A stretch of 64,000 nucleotides of DNA from Brachybacterium alimentarium (GTDB lineage: Bacteria > Actinomycetota > Actinomycetes > Actinomycetales > Dermabacteraceae), in the NCBI RefSeq assembly GCF_002332425.1, contig NZ_NRGS01000011.1, positions 1-64,000 on the forward strand, read 5' to 3'. The notes beneath the pieces were generated by a model. The model was not told the origin of the DNA and searched no databases. It saw only the letters and a list, made by a program, of their open reading frames with translations. A program made the translations under genes and the position numbers. This document shows, one piece after another, positions 54,059 through 63,059 of the stretch. Each line of letters opens with the position of its first letter. Position 1 is the first letter of the stretch.

Positions 54059-55438
54059 TCAGGCGACGGTCGGCGCGTCGGCCTCGGCGTCGTCGTCCAC
54101 GGCCGGTCCGTGCAGGCGCGGCTGGTGGACGTTGAAGAAGAAGGTCATCGTGAAGGCGCAGGCGTACAGCAGGATGAAGGCCCAGACCACGCCGACGTTG
54201 CCGCCGAAGGGACGCACGATCGCGACCACGGCGGACCCCAGGAAGGTCGCACCGCCGGCGGCGGTGGTGTACATCGCCATCGCCGCACCGGTGTGCCGGG
54301 GAGCGATCGCGGGCATGATCGCGCCCAGCGGCACGAAGCCGGCCAGCATGATGCCGAAGACGGTGCCGGCGATGACGGAGACCACGAAGCCCCAGTCGGA
54401 GCCGGCGGGGACCAGGTGCGGCACGTACCACCAGGCCAGCAGCCCGATCGCGGAGCCGAGGATGCCGAACCAGCGCACCGTCTTCGTCCAGCCCCACTTG
54501 TCGCCGAGCGTGCCGAAGGCGGCGTTGAACAGGATGTTCCCGGCGTAGACGATCGCGGTCATCACGAGCCACTGGGACTGGCTCCAGCCCAGTCCGCCGT
54601 CGTCGATCGAACCGGCGATGACGTTGGGCAGGATGATGAACATGCCGAACTCGGGCGCAGTGTTGATCAGGCGGGTCAGGAAGCCCATCGCGATGCGCTT
54701 GTTCGTGAACGTGAGCCGCAGACCGGAGAGGATCACGCCGGACGACGACTCGCCCTCGGGGGCCAGCCGCATCGAGCCGTGCTTCTCGCGCACGCCGAAC
54801 CAGGCGATGAGGAAGCCGATCACCACGATCGCCGTGGACGCCAGCATCGCGCCCGTCTCACCGACGAAGCCGCTGCCGAAGGCGGGGATCAGGGCCACGG
54901 CGACGATCGAGCCCAGGGTGGGGAAGCCGCCGGTGAACATCACGTAGAACCAGCCGACGCCGGCTCCGTTGCGCTCCTTGTCGATCACGGCGTTGATCCA
55001 CACCAGGAATGCGAAGGCGAACAAGGGGAACCCGAAGCCGCGCAGGAAGTACGAGATCGCGATCAGCGGGATCGATTCGAGCTGCAGCGAGCCGAGGAAG
55101 GCGAGCTGGAAGACCACCCACACGGCCAGGCCCAGGGCCATCACGCGGCGCGGGCCGATGAGGTCCGAGAGGGCGCCGGCCAGGTACGAGCCGACCAGCA
55201 CCGCGGCGCTGTACGCGGCGATGATCTTGGCGGCGAGATCGATCTTGTCGTCGCCGCCGCCGAAGGTCGTGGCGATGTGCGTGGAGACGAAGTTGGACTC
55301 GATGCCGTTGCCGGTCATGAAGACCAGCACGCCGAGGAAGCCCCAGCGCAGGACATGCGGGATGCCGAGACGATCCAGGAACGTCTCCCGTCCGTCCGGC
55401 GCGTCGACCTGACCGGATGCTTCGGTCGTCGAACTCAT
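54059..55438 (-). CDS. MFS polyol transporter
   Basis: 459 residues with 12 membrane segments: 'HVLRWGFLGVLVFMTGNGIESNFVST' opens TM1, 'YLAGALSDLIGPRRVMALGL' carries the MFS motif after TM2 and 'GWFYVMFTGGFPTLGSIVAVALIPAFGSGF' is TM5-6. The sequence is of the RbtT/DalT polyol permease type. The ATG at 55438 has AAGGAG eight bases upstream. It is transcribed with the kinase gene from the promoter at 55525-55553 and its operator. The proposed substrate is erythritol or another tetritol, from the linked enzymes. Confidence 0.9.
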   Translation of the reverse strand: MSSTTEASGQVDAPDGRETFLDRLGIPHVLRWGFLGVLVFMTGNGIESNFVSTHIATTFGGGDDKIDLAAKIIAAYSAAVLVGSYLAGALSDLIGPRRVMALGLAVWVVFQLAFLGSLQLESIPLIAISYFLRGFGFPLFAFAFLVWINAVIDKERNGAGVGWFYVMFTGGFPTLGSIVAVALIPAFGSGFVGETGAMLASTAIVVIGFLIAWFGVREKHGSMRLAPEGESSSGVILSGLRLTFTNKRIAMGFLTRLINTAPEFGMFIILPNVIAGSIDDGGLGWSQSQWLVMTAIVYAGNILFNAAFGTLGDKWGWTKTVRWFGILGSAIGLLAWWYVPHLVPAGSDWGFVVSVIAGTVFGIMLAGFVPLGAIMPAIAPRHTGAAMAMYTTAAGGATFLGSAVVAIVRPFGGNVGVVWAFILLYACAFTMTFFFNVHQPRLHGPAVDDDAEADAPTVA

Positions 55439-55524
55439 ACAGGACACTCCTTCGTGTGGGCGCGACCGGTCGCCCGGCCCTCGTGCACGACTCGCGCACG
55501 GCTCGGCCGGCGCGGGACGGGATG

Positions 55525-55569
55525 ACCATAGGCCTCGTCCGAACATACGTCAAGCACAAATGTTCCGAC
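55525..55569 (-). promoter_or_regulatory. promoter with palindromic operator for the MFS-kinase genes
   Basis: The minus strand has TTGACG (plus 55548-55553), a 17-nt gap and TATGGT (plus 55525-55530). The -35 region is spanned by a palindrome with arms GAACAT (55541-55546) and ATGTTC (55560-55565), extended in the outer flanks (CCG and CCGAC). The same 31-nt arrangement recurs at 61952-61982 with one base changed. Confidence 0.85.
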
Positions 55570-55713
55570 GAGAACCGACGTGTGTTCCCGAGGAGTGCTC
55601 GCGGCCTGCGGCCCCGGCATCTGCTCCCGATACGTGGTCGGGGTACGCGTACCCGGTGGGCGTCCCGGCGTGTGTTCCGCCACGACGGCAGCGGGTCCGA
55701 TGTCGGGCGCCGA

Positions 55714-55748
55714 CGGGGGCCGACGCCACCCGCAGGCGTCGGCCCCCG
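55714..55748 (-). terminator. terminator hairpin after the Rbs-type operon
   Basis: 14-bp perfect stem (CGGGGGCCGACGCC and complement) with a 7-nt loop, 45 nt after the binding-protein stop at 55793. The 354-nt gap 55439-55792 otherwise holds the promoter of the MFS gene and no gene. Confidence 0.75.
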
Positions 55749-55792
55749 CCCTCCGCACCCGCGCGGTCGATCCCTCGCGCGAGTGCTGCGGC

Positions 55793-56806
55793 TCACTCCG
55801 TGTAGGTGAACGGCGCCGTCATCTTGTCGACGTTCTCCTCAGTGATGAGGATGCAGTCCAGGGCCTGCTTCTCCTCCTCCGGCTCGGTGCCGTTGCGCAG
55901 GAAGTCGTCGGCCATCTCGATCACCAGCTCCGCGAACTGTGCGACGGGCTGCAGCACCGTGTAGGCCAGCTCGCCGTTCTTGATCGCCTCGACGGCGTCC
56001 GGCGAGCCGTCGAACCCGCCCACGACGATGCCGTCCAGCGCCCCGGCCTCCTTGAGAGCCGCGATCGCGCCCAGCGCCATCTCGTCGTTACCCGAGATCA
56101 GCCCCGTGATGTCCGGGTTCGCCTGCAGCAGCGACTGCGCCTTGTCGTGCCCCTTGGTGCGGTCCCAGTCCGCGACCTCCTCGCCGACCTTCTCGAGATC
56201 GGGGTACTGGGCGATCGTGGTGGTGAAGCCGTTGGACCGGGTCTGGGCGTTGTTGTCCGAGGGCAGGCCGAACAGCTCGACGTAGGTGCCCTCCTCCCCC
56301 ATGCGCTCGACCCATTCCTGGGCGCCGAGCGCCGCGCCCTGGGCGTTGTTGGAGACCAGCTGCGCCTTGACCAGCCCGGCCTCGTTGATCTCCGCGTTGA
56401 TGAGGAAGACGGGGATGTCCGCCTGGAGGACCTTCTTGATGGTGCCGATCGAGCCGTCGGCGTTGGCGGGATCCATGATCAGAGCCACCGACTGGTTCGA
56501 GATCGCCGTGTCCACCAGCGTGTTCTCGGTGTTGGTGTCGCCCTTGTGGGCACCGATCGTGGTCGTGTAGCCGAGCTCCTCGGCCTTCGCGGCGGCGACG
56601 TCGCCCTCCGTCTTCCAGTAGGGGTTCGAGGGGTCGTTGACGATGATCGTGATGAGGCCGCCGTCGGCCCCGCCGCCACCGGAGTCGGAGGAACCGCCGC
56701 CGGAACCACCCGAGTCACCGGAGTCGTCGGAGCCGCCGGAGCACGCTGCGAGGCCGGCCGTCGCGGCGCCGATGCCGAGAGCGGAGAGGAAATGCCTGCG
56801 TTCCAT
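55793..56806 (-). CDS. sugar/polyol ABC transporter substrate-binding lipoprotein (RbsB-like)
   Basis: 337 residues. Twin arginines at 3-4 and lipobox Cys22 ('LAACSGGS') form a Tat-type signal, followed by a Gly/Ser/Asp linker. The mature family-4 (RbsB-type) fold has 'IVNDPSNPYWKTEGDVAAAKAEELGY', 'QSVALIMDPANADGSIGTIKKV' near 100-122 and 'GVVVGGFDGSPDAVEAI'-like 'DGIVVGGFDGSPDAVEAIKNGEL'. It delivers substrate to the RbsC/RbsA subunits encoded upstream. Unusually it is the last gene of its operon. Substrate is probably a tetritol, by linkage. Confidence 0.91.
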   Translation of the reverse strand: MERRHFLSALGIGAATAGLAACSGGSDDSGDSGGSGGGSSDSGGGGADGGLITIIVNDPSNPYWKTEGDVAAAKAEELGYTTTIGAHKGDTNTENTLVDTAISNQSVALIMDPANADGSIGTIKKVLQADIPVFLINAEINEAGLVKAQLVSNNAQGAALGAQEWVERMGEEGTYVELFGLPSDNNAQTRSNGFTTTIAQYPDLEKVGEEVADWDRTKGHDKAQSLLQANPDITGLISGNDEMALGAIAALKEAGALDGIVVGGFDGSPDAVEAIKNGELAYTVLQPVAQFAELVIEMADDFLRNGTEPEEEKQALDCILITEENVDKMTAPFTYTE

Positions 56807-56909
56807 GATGTCTTCCTTTCGGAGGGATGCCGCCGGTGGGGAGGCATCGGAGCTCGTGCGCGAGATGCGGTGAGCGGGGTGGATGAAAACGGGTCGGATC
56901 GGGGGTCGG

Positions 56910-58121
56910 TCAGTCGGAGGACGGGGAGCGGGGGCCAGCGGACCCAGCGGGCCCAGCAGGCGCAGCGGGCTCAGCGCTCTCGCTCGAGCCGCCGGGATCG
57001 CTCGGTGCCCGAGGACCGCTGGGCCCACCGGCTTCACCGGGCCCACCGGGCTCGCCGGGTGTGCCGGCCCCGCCGGTCTTCCGCCCGGCCCTGCTCGCCT
57101 TGCCGGGGCGGCCGTACTGCAGGGTGTTGAGCAGGACGGCGACGACGATGACGGCGCCCACGAAGACCGTCTGCCAGTAGGCGGAGACGCCGATCAGCAC
57201 CAGGCCGTCGGAGAGGAAGCCGATGACGAAGGCGCCCAGCAGGGTGCCGCGCACGGTGCCGCGACCGCCGGAGAGGGCCGCGCCGCCGATCACCACGCCG
57301 GCGATGGCGGTGAGCTCGTAGGTGTTCCCGGCGGTGGGGCTCGCGCTGGTCAGGGTCGAGGCGAGGATGATGCCGGCGACGGCCGAGCACAGGCCCGAGA
57401 CCACGTAGACCCAGATCGTCACGCTCCGCACGGGCACGCCGGACAGCTGCGCCGCCCGCTCGTTGCCACCGGTCGCGTACAGCCAGCGGCCGAAGGTCGT
57501 CCGTCCCAGCACCACGGCGATGACCAGGGCGATCACGGCCATGATGAGCACTCCGGCGGGGATGCCCAGAACACGGTTGAAGCCGAGCCATTCGAAGCCC
57601 GTGTTGCCCAGCGCCTCGTCCCCCGAGAGGTCGTTGAGGGTGCGGCCGTTGGTCATCAGCAGCGCGAAGCCGCGCACCACGTAGAGCATGCCCAGCGTCG
57701 CCACGAACGGCGCCACCTTGAACTTCGCGACCAGCACGCCGTTGATCAGTCCGAGCGCCCCGCCGAGCACGATCGCGATCAGCACCGCCGCCGGGACGTT
57801 CGGGTACAGGGTCACGCCGAACATGCTGATCGGCACGCCGCGCAGCAGGAATCCGGCGATCACGGCGGTGAAGCCGAGGATCGAGCCGACGGAGAGGTCG
57901 ATCCCCCCGGTGAGCACCACGAGCAGCTGACCCAGCGACAGCAGCGCGAAGATCGCCACGTGGGAGGACATGATCAGCAGATTGTTGACCGTGAGGAAGT
58001 TCGGGGACAGCAGCGAGAAGATGACGATGATGAGCGCGAGGGCCAGGAAGGCCCGGCTCTCGATGAGGAGCTTCGAGATGTCGAGCTTCCTGGGGGCGGT
58101 GCCTGCGGCGGTGGAGTTCAT
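56910..58121 (-). CDS. sugar/polyol ABC transporter permease (RbsC-like)
   Basis: 403 residues, nine to ten membrane segments ('FLALALIIVIFSLLSPNFLTVNNLLIMSSHVAIFALLSLGQLLVVLTGGIDLSVGS' near 29-85, then 'GIGGTSLFGGR'-like 'VIGGAALSGGRGTVRGTLLGAFVIG' near 277-301). This is the RbsC/BPD_transp_2 pattern. The last 70 residues are a Gly/Pro/Ala-rich cytoplasmic tail ('GEPGGPGEAGGPSGP'), long for the family. The ATG at 58121 is 26 nt after the RbsA-like gene. Confidence 0.92.
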   Translation of the reverse strand: MNSTAAGTAPRKLDISKLLIESRAFLALALIIVIFSLLSPNFLTVNNLLIMSSHVAIFALLSLGQLLVVLTGGIDLSVGSILGFTAVIAGFLLRGVPISMFGVTLYPNVPAAVLIAIVLGGALGLINGVLVAKFKVAPFVATLGMLYVVRGFALLMTNGRTLNDLSGDEALGNTGFEWLGFNRVLGIPAGVLIMAVIALVIAVVLGRTTFGRWLYATGGNERAAQLSGVPVRSVTIWVYVVSGLCSAVAGIILASTLTSASPTAGNTYELTAIAGVVIGGAALSGGRGTVRGTLLGAFVIGFLSDGLVLIGVSAYWQTVFVGAVIVVAVLLNTLQYGRPGKASRAGRKTGGAGTPGEPGGPGEAGGPSGPRAPSDPGGSSESAEPAAPAGPAGSAGPRSPSSD

Positions 58122-58147
58122 GATGCGTATCCGTTCGTGGGGCAGGG

Positions 58148-59689
58148 TCAGGAGGTGACGACTTCACCGGAGGCGGCCATGACGTCGGCCTTCGCCGCGT
58201 CGGGCCCGAACTCGGCGGAGATGCTCCCGCGGCGCAGCACGACGATGCGGTGCGCGATGCTGAAGCACTCGTCGATCTCCGAGGTGGAGTAGAGGACGGC
58301 GAGCCCCTCGCGGGCGCGCTCGGCGAGCAGGCCGAACACCTCGGCCTTCGCGCCGATGTCGATGCCGCGGCTGGGCTCGTCCAGGAGCATGACGTCGGGC
58401 CGGGTCGCGAGGACCTTGCCGATCACGACCTTCTGCTGGTTGCCGCCGGAGAGGGAGCCGATGCCGACGCCGGGTCCGGGAGCTTTCACGGTCACGTCCT
58501 TGATCAGGCCCGTGGCCAGGTCTTCCTCCGCCCGGCGCGAGGTGAATCCGCGATGGAGGAACTGCTTGATGCTCGCGAGGGTGAGGTTCTGGCCGACGGT
58601 CATGGTCTGCACCAGCCCGTCGCGCTGGCGATCCTCGGGGACCAGACCGATCCCGCGGGACAGCCGCTCGCGGAGCGACTGCGCGGCGATGTCCTCGCCG
58701 CGCAGCAGGACGCGACCGCCGGCGATCTCGCCACGACCGGCGACCGCTTCGAGCATCTCGGTGCGCCCCGCGCCCATCAGCCCGTACACGCAGACGATCT
58801 CGCCCTCGCGCACCTCGAGCGAGACCCCGTCGACGACGGCGCGCTCGGGGTTCTCGGGATCGCGCACGGTGAGGTCCTCGATCCGCAGCACGCTCTCGCC
58901 GAACTCGTGGCCCCGCGGAGGGGATCCGAGGTCGAAGTTCTCGCCGACCATGTGCCGCACGATCCAGTCGAGGTCGATCTCCTCGCGACGGCCGCGGGCG
59001 GTCATGCTCCCGTCCCGCAGCACCACCGCATGGTCGGTGACCTGCAGCGCCTCCTCCAGGTGGTGGGAGATGTAGACGAGCGAGACGCCGCGGGCGGTGA
59101 GCTCGTCGATGATGCCGAAGAGGATCTCGACCTCCTTCGCCGCGAGGGCGGAGGTGGGCTCGTCCATGATGAGGATGCGTGCGTCGATCGAGAGCGCCCT
59201 GGCGATCTCGACGATCTGCTGCTGTCCGACCCGCAGGTCGCCCACCAGCGCCGACGGGCTCACGTCCAGGTGCATGTCCTCGAGCAGGGCCGCGGTGCGA
59301 CGGGTCTCCTCGGCGAAGTCGACCCTCCCGCCGTGCGTGATCTCGCGGCCCAGGTAGATGTTGTCGCGCACCGAGAGGTTCGGGGCGAGGCTCAGCTCCT
59401 GGTGGATGATCGCGATGCCGTGGTCGCGGGCCTCGGTGGTGGTCGCGAAGGAGACGGGTTCGCCCTCCAGCTCGATCTGCCCGGAGGTGGGCTGCTCGAC
59501 CCCGGAGAGGATCTTCATCAGCGTCGACTTCCCGGCGCCGTTCTCCCCGAACAGCGTGGTGACCTCGCCGCGGTGGATCTCGAAGTTCACGCCCTTCAGG
59601 GCGCGGGTGCCGCCGTAGGTCTTCACGATGTCACGGGCCGCGAGCACGACGTCCCGGGCCGGGTGCTGTGCGTCCGCCGCGGTGTTCAC
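58148..59689 (-). CDS. sugar/polyol ABC transporter ATP-binding protein (RbsA-like)
   Basis: 513 residues with two tandem ATPase halves. The first has Walker A 'GENGAGKSTLMKIL' near 52 and 'DARILIMDEPTSALAA' near 175; the second has 'GLMGAGRTEMLEAVAG' near 295 and 'LSGGNQQKVVIGKVLATRPDVMLLDEPSRGID' near 408. Signature 'LRVGQQQIVEIARAL' is in the first half. This is the double-domain form used for ribose-type sugars. The GTG start overlaps the DUF2291 stop (GTGA). Confidence 0.94.
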   Translation of the reverse strand: MNTAADAQHPARDVVLAARDIVKTYGGTRALKGVNFEIHRGEVTTLFGENGAGKSTLMKILSGVEQPTSGQIELEGEPVSFATTTEARDHGIAIIHQELSLAPNLSVRDNIYLGREITHGGRVDFAEETRRTAALLEDMHLDVSPSALVGDLRVGQQQIVEIARALSIDARILIMDEPTSALAAKEVEILFGIIDELTARGVSLVYISHHLEEALQVTDHAVVLRDGSMTARGRREEIDLDWIVRHMVGENFDLGSPPRGHEFGESVLRIEDLTVRDPENPERAVVDGVSLEVREGEIVCVYGLMGAGRTEMLEAVAGRGEIAGGRVLLRGEDIAAQSLRERLSRGIGLVPEDRQRDGLVQTMTVGQNLTLASIKQFLHRGFTSRRAEEDLATGLIKDVTVKAPGPGVGIGSLSGGNQQKVVIGKVLATRPDVMLLDEPSRGIDIGAKAEVFGLLAERAREGLAVLYSTSEIDECFSIAHRIVVLRRGSISAEFGPDAAKADVMAASGEVVTS

Positions 59690-60363
59690 TGGACCTCCAG
59701 GGAGACGGGGGTGACGAGCCAGCCCTCGGGGTTGATGGCGGTGAAGGCGCCCGTGACGGTGATGGTCTTCCCGCTCAGCGTGCTCGGGTCGACGGGATCG
59801 AGCACCTGCTTCTTCATCTCGTCGTTCAGCGCGGCGCCGGCGTCCTGGAACTCGATCTGGTTGGTGAACTGGCCGAAGTCGTAGCTGCCGGTGGCATCGC
59901 GCAGCTCGGTGCCGTTGATGGCCGGGCCGGTCTGGAGGCGCACCGTGACGTCCTCGGGCATGCCTTCGATCGCCACGTCGTAGATCCCTGCCTGTCCCTC
60001 GCCGACGGTGCCGGTGAAGGTCGTGGAGTACACCGTGTTGCCGGCGGCCTCGATGCCGTGCTCCTCGGCGGTGGCCTCGGGATCCTCCAGCAGGGCGGGG
60101 GCGAGCTCGGTCGCCGGGACGGCACGTTCCGTGATCTGCTCCTGGACGGCGGGAAACTCCTCGGCGCCGAAGGTGGACTTGTCGAACTCGGCGGGACCTG
60201 CGAGCTCCTGCTCCTGGCCGTCGGGCACCACCTTGGTGCCCAGGACCACCACGAGCAGGGCGATCACGGTGAGGGCGGCGCCGATCCAGCGGCCGACGTG
60301 CTTGACGTGTCGTCGCGCGGGACGAGGGGCGGCCGGGGGTGCGTCGGCAGCTGCAGTGCTCAT
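59686..60363 (-). CDS. DUF2291-family protein, ABC transporter associated
   Basis: 225 residues. A basic cytoplasmic N-terminus and one membrane segment (about 25-43, 'WIGAALTVIALLVVVLGTKVV') anchor an extracytoplasmic domain that ends 'NPEGWLVTPVSLEVQ', the usual DUF2291 C-terminus. These proteins sit next to Rbs-type sugar ABC genes in many bacteria, but their activity is not established. Here it is the first gene of the operon and is coupled to RbsA by GTGA. It has no cysteine lipobox, unlike many homologues that are lipoproteins. Confidence 0.8.
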   Translation of the reverse strand: MSTAAADAPPAAPRPARRHVKHVGRWIGAALTVIALLVVVLGTKVVPDGQEQELAGPAEFDKSTFGAEEFPAVQEQITERAVPATELAPALLEDPEATAEEHGIEAAGNTVYSTTFTGTVGEGQAGIYDVAIEGMPEDVTVRLQTGPAINGTELRDATGSYDFGQFTNQIEFQDAGAALNDEMKKQVLDPVDPSTLSGKTITVTGAFTAINPEGWLVTPVSLEVQ

Positions 60364-60724
60364 GCCGATCCTTCCTGTCTGGAGCCGTCGACGATGACGG
60401 TCCCCGCAGTGCCGTGGGCGGGACGCTGCGGTGGATGGTGGGTGCGGTTCCTGCGTGGGCGACGACGTCGACGCCTCGGCGCGAGGATCCTCGGGAGCCT
60501 ACGGGAGCACTGCACGGCTCGCCCTCGTCGGCGGGTCATGCGCGTGCCGTCGGCTGGATGGGACGGGCGGGGTGGGCGCTCTGCGGCGAGCGCCCGACGG
60601 GATACGGGCTGGAGAAGGGGTGGGTGACGGGGTAGGAGACGAGGCTGGAGACGGGACGGGTGCGGACAGTCGCGGGCGCGGACTGTCGCGCGGGGGCCGC
60701 GGCCGGGTCGTCAGGCGGGACGAT

Positions 60725-60740
60725 CCGGCCGCGGGGCCGG
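60725..60740 (-). terminator. short hairpin after the dehydrogenase gene
   Basis: CCGGCC, loop GCGG, GGCCGG, five bases after the dehydrogenase stop at 60746. It is short, so termination may be partial and the DUF2291-Rbs operon may be read through from the dehydrogenase promoter. The 382-nt gap 60364-60745 shows G-rich imperfect repeats and no gene. Confidence 0.4.
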
Positions 60741-60745
60741 AGGGA

Positions 60746-61846
60746 TCAGGCTCCGGGGAGGAGCGAGACCTTGATCGAGGCGCCGGCGGAGTCGGCGACG
60801 GTGTCGAGAGCCTTCTGCACCTCGCCCAGACCGAACTGGTGGGTGCAGATCTCGTCGAGCGGCAGCACGCCGGACTCGATGATCTTGATGGCGGCGGGCC
60901 AGCAGTGCGGGCCCAGGTGGGCGCCGAGCACGTCGAGCTCCTTGTCGTCGGAGATGATCGACCAGTCGACCGACACGTTCTCCTTGAACACCGAGTACTC
61001 GACGTAGCGACCGAGCTTGCGCAGCAGGTTCAGGCCCTGCGAGACGGCACTGGGGTGGCCGGTGCACTCGATGTACACGTCAGCCCCATAACCGCCGGTC
61101 AGAGCCCGGATCTCCTCGTAGACGTCGACCTTCGAGGGGTTCATCGTGAGATCGGCGCCGCACTTCTTGGCGAGCTCGAGCTTGTGCTCGTCGAAGTCCA
61201 GGGCGATGACCATCTTGGGGTTCTTGTGCGCGGCGCCGATGATCGCGCCGAGGCCGATGGGACCGGCGCCGGCGATGACGACCACGTCGTCGAAGGTGAG
61301 CTGGGCACGCTCGACGGCATGCAGCGAGCAGGACAGCGGCTCGGCGAACGCGGCGTGGTGCGGCGGGATCTCCGAGGAGATCTTGTGGGCTCGGGCCAGG
61401 GGCGGCACGATCATGTACTCGGCCATGCCGCCGTCGTAGTGCTTGAAGCCGAACATGTCGTGCGGTCCGCACATCCAGTACCAGCCGCGCTTGCAATACA
61501 TGCACTCCTCGCACGGCACGATCTGCTCGAGCACGATGCGGTCACCGAGCTCGACCCCGTGCAGCGCGAGCGCCTCGGCGGATCCGGAGACGACCTCGCC
61601 GGTGATCTCGTGGCCGGGCGTGATGCCGGGCTCGACCCAACGCTCCCGGTTCTCGTCGCCCCAGAACTTCGCGGCGCCGGCGTAGGCCTTGAGATCGCTC
61701 GCGCAGACGCCGACCGCCTGGACCTTGATCAGGAGCTCGTCGGCCGCAGGAGAGGGCACGGCCTTGTCCTCGAGGCGGTAGTCCTCGGGCGCGTGCATGA
61801 CCACGGCCTTCATGCTGGCGGGAGTTGCTCCGGCGGTCTCAGTCAT
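60746..61846 (-). CDS. eltD: zinc-dependent erythritol/L-threitol-type dehydrogenase
   Basis: 366 residues of the medium-chain dehydrogenase family. The catalytic zinc site includes Cys in 'GVCASDLKAY' near 52 and 'GHEITGEV' near 80. The structural-zinc Cys set 'CEECMYCKRGWYWMC' is near 110-124. The NAD fold has 'VVIAGAGPIGLGAIIGAA' near 180. 'EQIVPCEECMYCKRGWYWMCGPHDMFG' is distinctive for the EltD-type group that oxidises erythritol and L-threitol to erythrulose. The ATG at 61846 is 10 nt after GGAG. It has the same promoter/operator as the MFS-kinase genes. Confidence 0.9.
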   Translation of the reverse strand: MTETAGATPASMKAVVMHAPEDYRLEDKAVPSPAADELLIKVQAVGVCASDLKAYAGAAKFWGDENRERWVEPGITPGHEITGEVVSGSAEALALHGVELGDRIVLEQIVPCEECMYCKRGWYWMCGPHDMFGFKHYDGGMAEYMIVPPLARAHKISSEIPPHHAAFAEPLSCSLHAVERAQLTFDDVVVIAGAGPIGLGAIIGAAHKNPKMVIALDFDEHKLELAKKCGADLTMNPSKVDVYEEIRALTGGYGADVYIECTGHPSAVSQGLNLLRKLGRYVEYSVFKENVSVDWSIISDDKELDVLGAHLGPHCWPAAIKIIESGVLPLDEICTHQFGLGEVQKALDTVADSAGASIKVSLLPGA

Positions 61847-61937
61847 CTCGACACATCTCCTTCGATACGTTCCGGTCGCAGTGCTCGTACCGGTCGACAT
61901 CGGCGCCCGTCGGCATGACGGGACCCGGTCGCCAGTG

Positions 61938-61982
61938 AGCCTAGACACCCTCCGAACATTCGTCAAGCACAAATGTTCCGAC
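61938..61982 (-). promoter_or_regulatory. promoter with palindromic operator for the dehydrogenase gene
   Basis: Minus strand: TTGACG (plus 61961-61966), 17-nt gap, TAGGCT (plus 61938-61943). Palindrome arms GAACAT (61954-61959) and ATGTTC (61973-61978) span the -35 box. Over 31 nt it differs from the element at 55539-55569 by a single base in the spacer. Confidence 0.85.
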
Positions 61983-62111
61983 CGTTGGTGCCGCCGACGC
62001 ACGGGCGGGAACGCGCGGACCCGGGGGCGGGGCACCGTCAGTGCCGTCCGGTCAGGTGGGTGGGCCAGGCGGGCGGGGGACGACGTCCGGCCCGGTGAGC
62101 GAGAGGCGGCG

Positions 62112-63059
62112 TCAGGGCTGCTGGCCGAACTCCTCGAGCACGGCCTCGGCGGTCTCCACATCGGTGAGGAGGGTCGTGAACAGGCGTGCCTTCGCCCCTG
62201 CGACGATCGACGGGGCCTTGGCCGTGTCGGCGGCCAGCGCGATCGCATGGGGGATCGCGCGCAGCAGCTCGACCGACGGGCGCACCAGACGGTCCGCACC
62301 CGGATAGAGCAGGGTGTTGCCGTCGGCGTCGTAGAAATGCAGGCAGATGTCCCCTACCGCGTCATGCAGCGAGGGGTCATCGCGCGGGACCACCGAGGTC
62401 AGCGCCTCACGGTGCGCATAGGGGGCACCGATCCCGGAGACCAGCACCTGGGCACGTGCCCACAGGTCGGTGATCTCCACGAAGCTCGGATCCGCCTGCA
62501 GCGATCGCCACAGACTGGGGCTGGGCAGGGCCGGCGCGAAGATGAAGCGCGGGGTCGCTCCCGTGCGGTCCACCAGGTTGCGCACGGTCTCGTTGGTCTG
62601 GAACGCCGGGTCCGATTCCTGCTGGCCGCCGACGGTCGGAGCGATGACGACGCCGTGCAGATCGGGCATGCCCGACATCCGGCTCACCGCGTGGGTGGTC
62701 TTCCCCGAGGACATCAGCAGCACGTCACCCCGGCGCAGGTCCAGACGGCGAAGCTCCTCCCCCAGCAGATCCCCGATGCCGCGGAACTCCCGTTCCCTCT
62801 GGTCGCCGGGCGCGATCCGCACCCGCTGCACCCCGAGCAGGTCGCGCAGCTGCACCTCGAGCTCGGTGATGTCGGGCCCGGTCACGTCGAGCACCTCGAA
62901 GCGCACCATGCCGATGCGGCGGGCCTCGGTGAGCAGCTTGCTGACGGTGGGACGGGAGACCCCGAGCCTGCTCGCCACCTCCGCCTGGCGCAGGTTGTCG
63001 AGATAGTACGCGGAGGCCGCGCGATGCAGGAGCTGCGGATCCATGTGCGAGTCGAGCAC
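62112..63059 (-). CDS. SorC-family transcriptional regulator
   Basis: 315 residues. The N-terminal helix-turn-helix reads 'AYYLDNLRQAEVASRLGVSRPTVSKLLTEARRIG' (about 16-50). The sugar-phosphate-binding domain follows, with 'DVLLMSSGKTTHAVSRM' near 119, 'VVIAPTVGGQQ' near 138 and 'ARAQVLVSGIGAPYAHRE' near 200. The GTG start at 63059 has AAAGGAG five bases upstream; an ATG at 63044 is an alternative. Such regulators respond to a phosphorylated sugar. Located next to eltD and divergent from a kinase gene, it is the likely reader of the GAACAT/ATGTTC palindromes. Confidence 0.88.
   Translation of the reverse strand: MLDSHMDPQLLHRAASAYYLDNLRQAEVASRLGVSRPTVSKLLTEARRIGMVRFEVLDVTGPDITELEVQLRDLLGVQRVRIAPGDQREREFRGIGDLLGEELRRLDLRRGDVLLMSSGKTTHAVSRMSGMPDLHGVVIAPTVGGQQESDPAFQTNETVRNLVDRTGATPRFIFAPALPSPSLWRSLQADPSFVEITDLWARAQVLVSGIGAPYAHREALTSVVPRDDPSLHDAVGDICLHFYDADGNTLLYPGADRLVRPSVELLRAIPHAIALAADTAKAPSIVAGAKARLFTTLLTDVETAEAVLEEFGQQP

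Noticed and set aside
52217..55525. 1102-residue plus-strand open frame opposite the kinase and MFS genes
   Set aside because: It runs through a terminator, a spacer and two confident minus-strand genes, with His/Asp/Gly-rich antisense composition.
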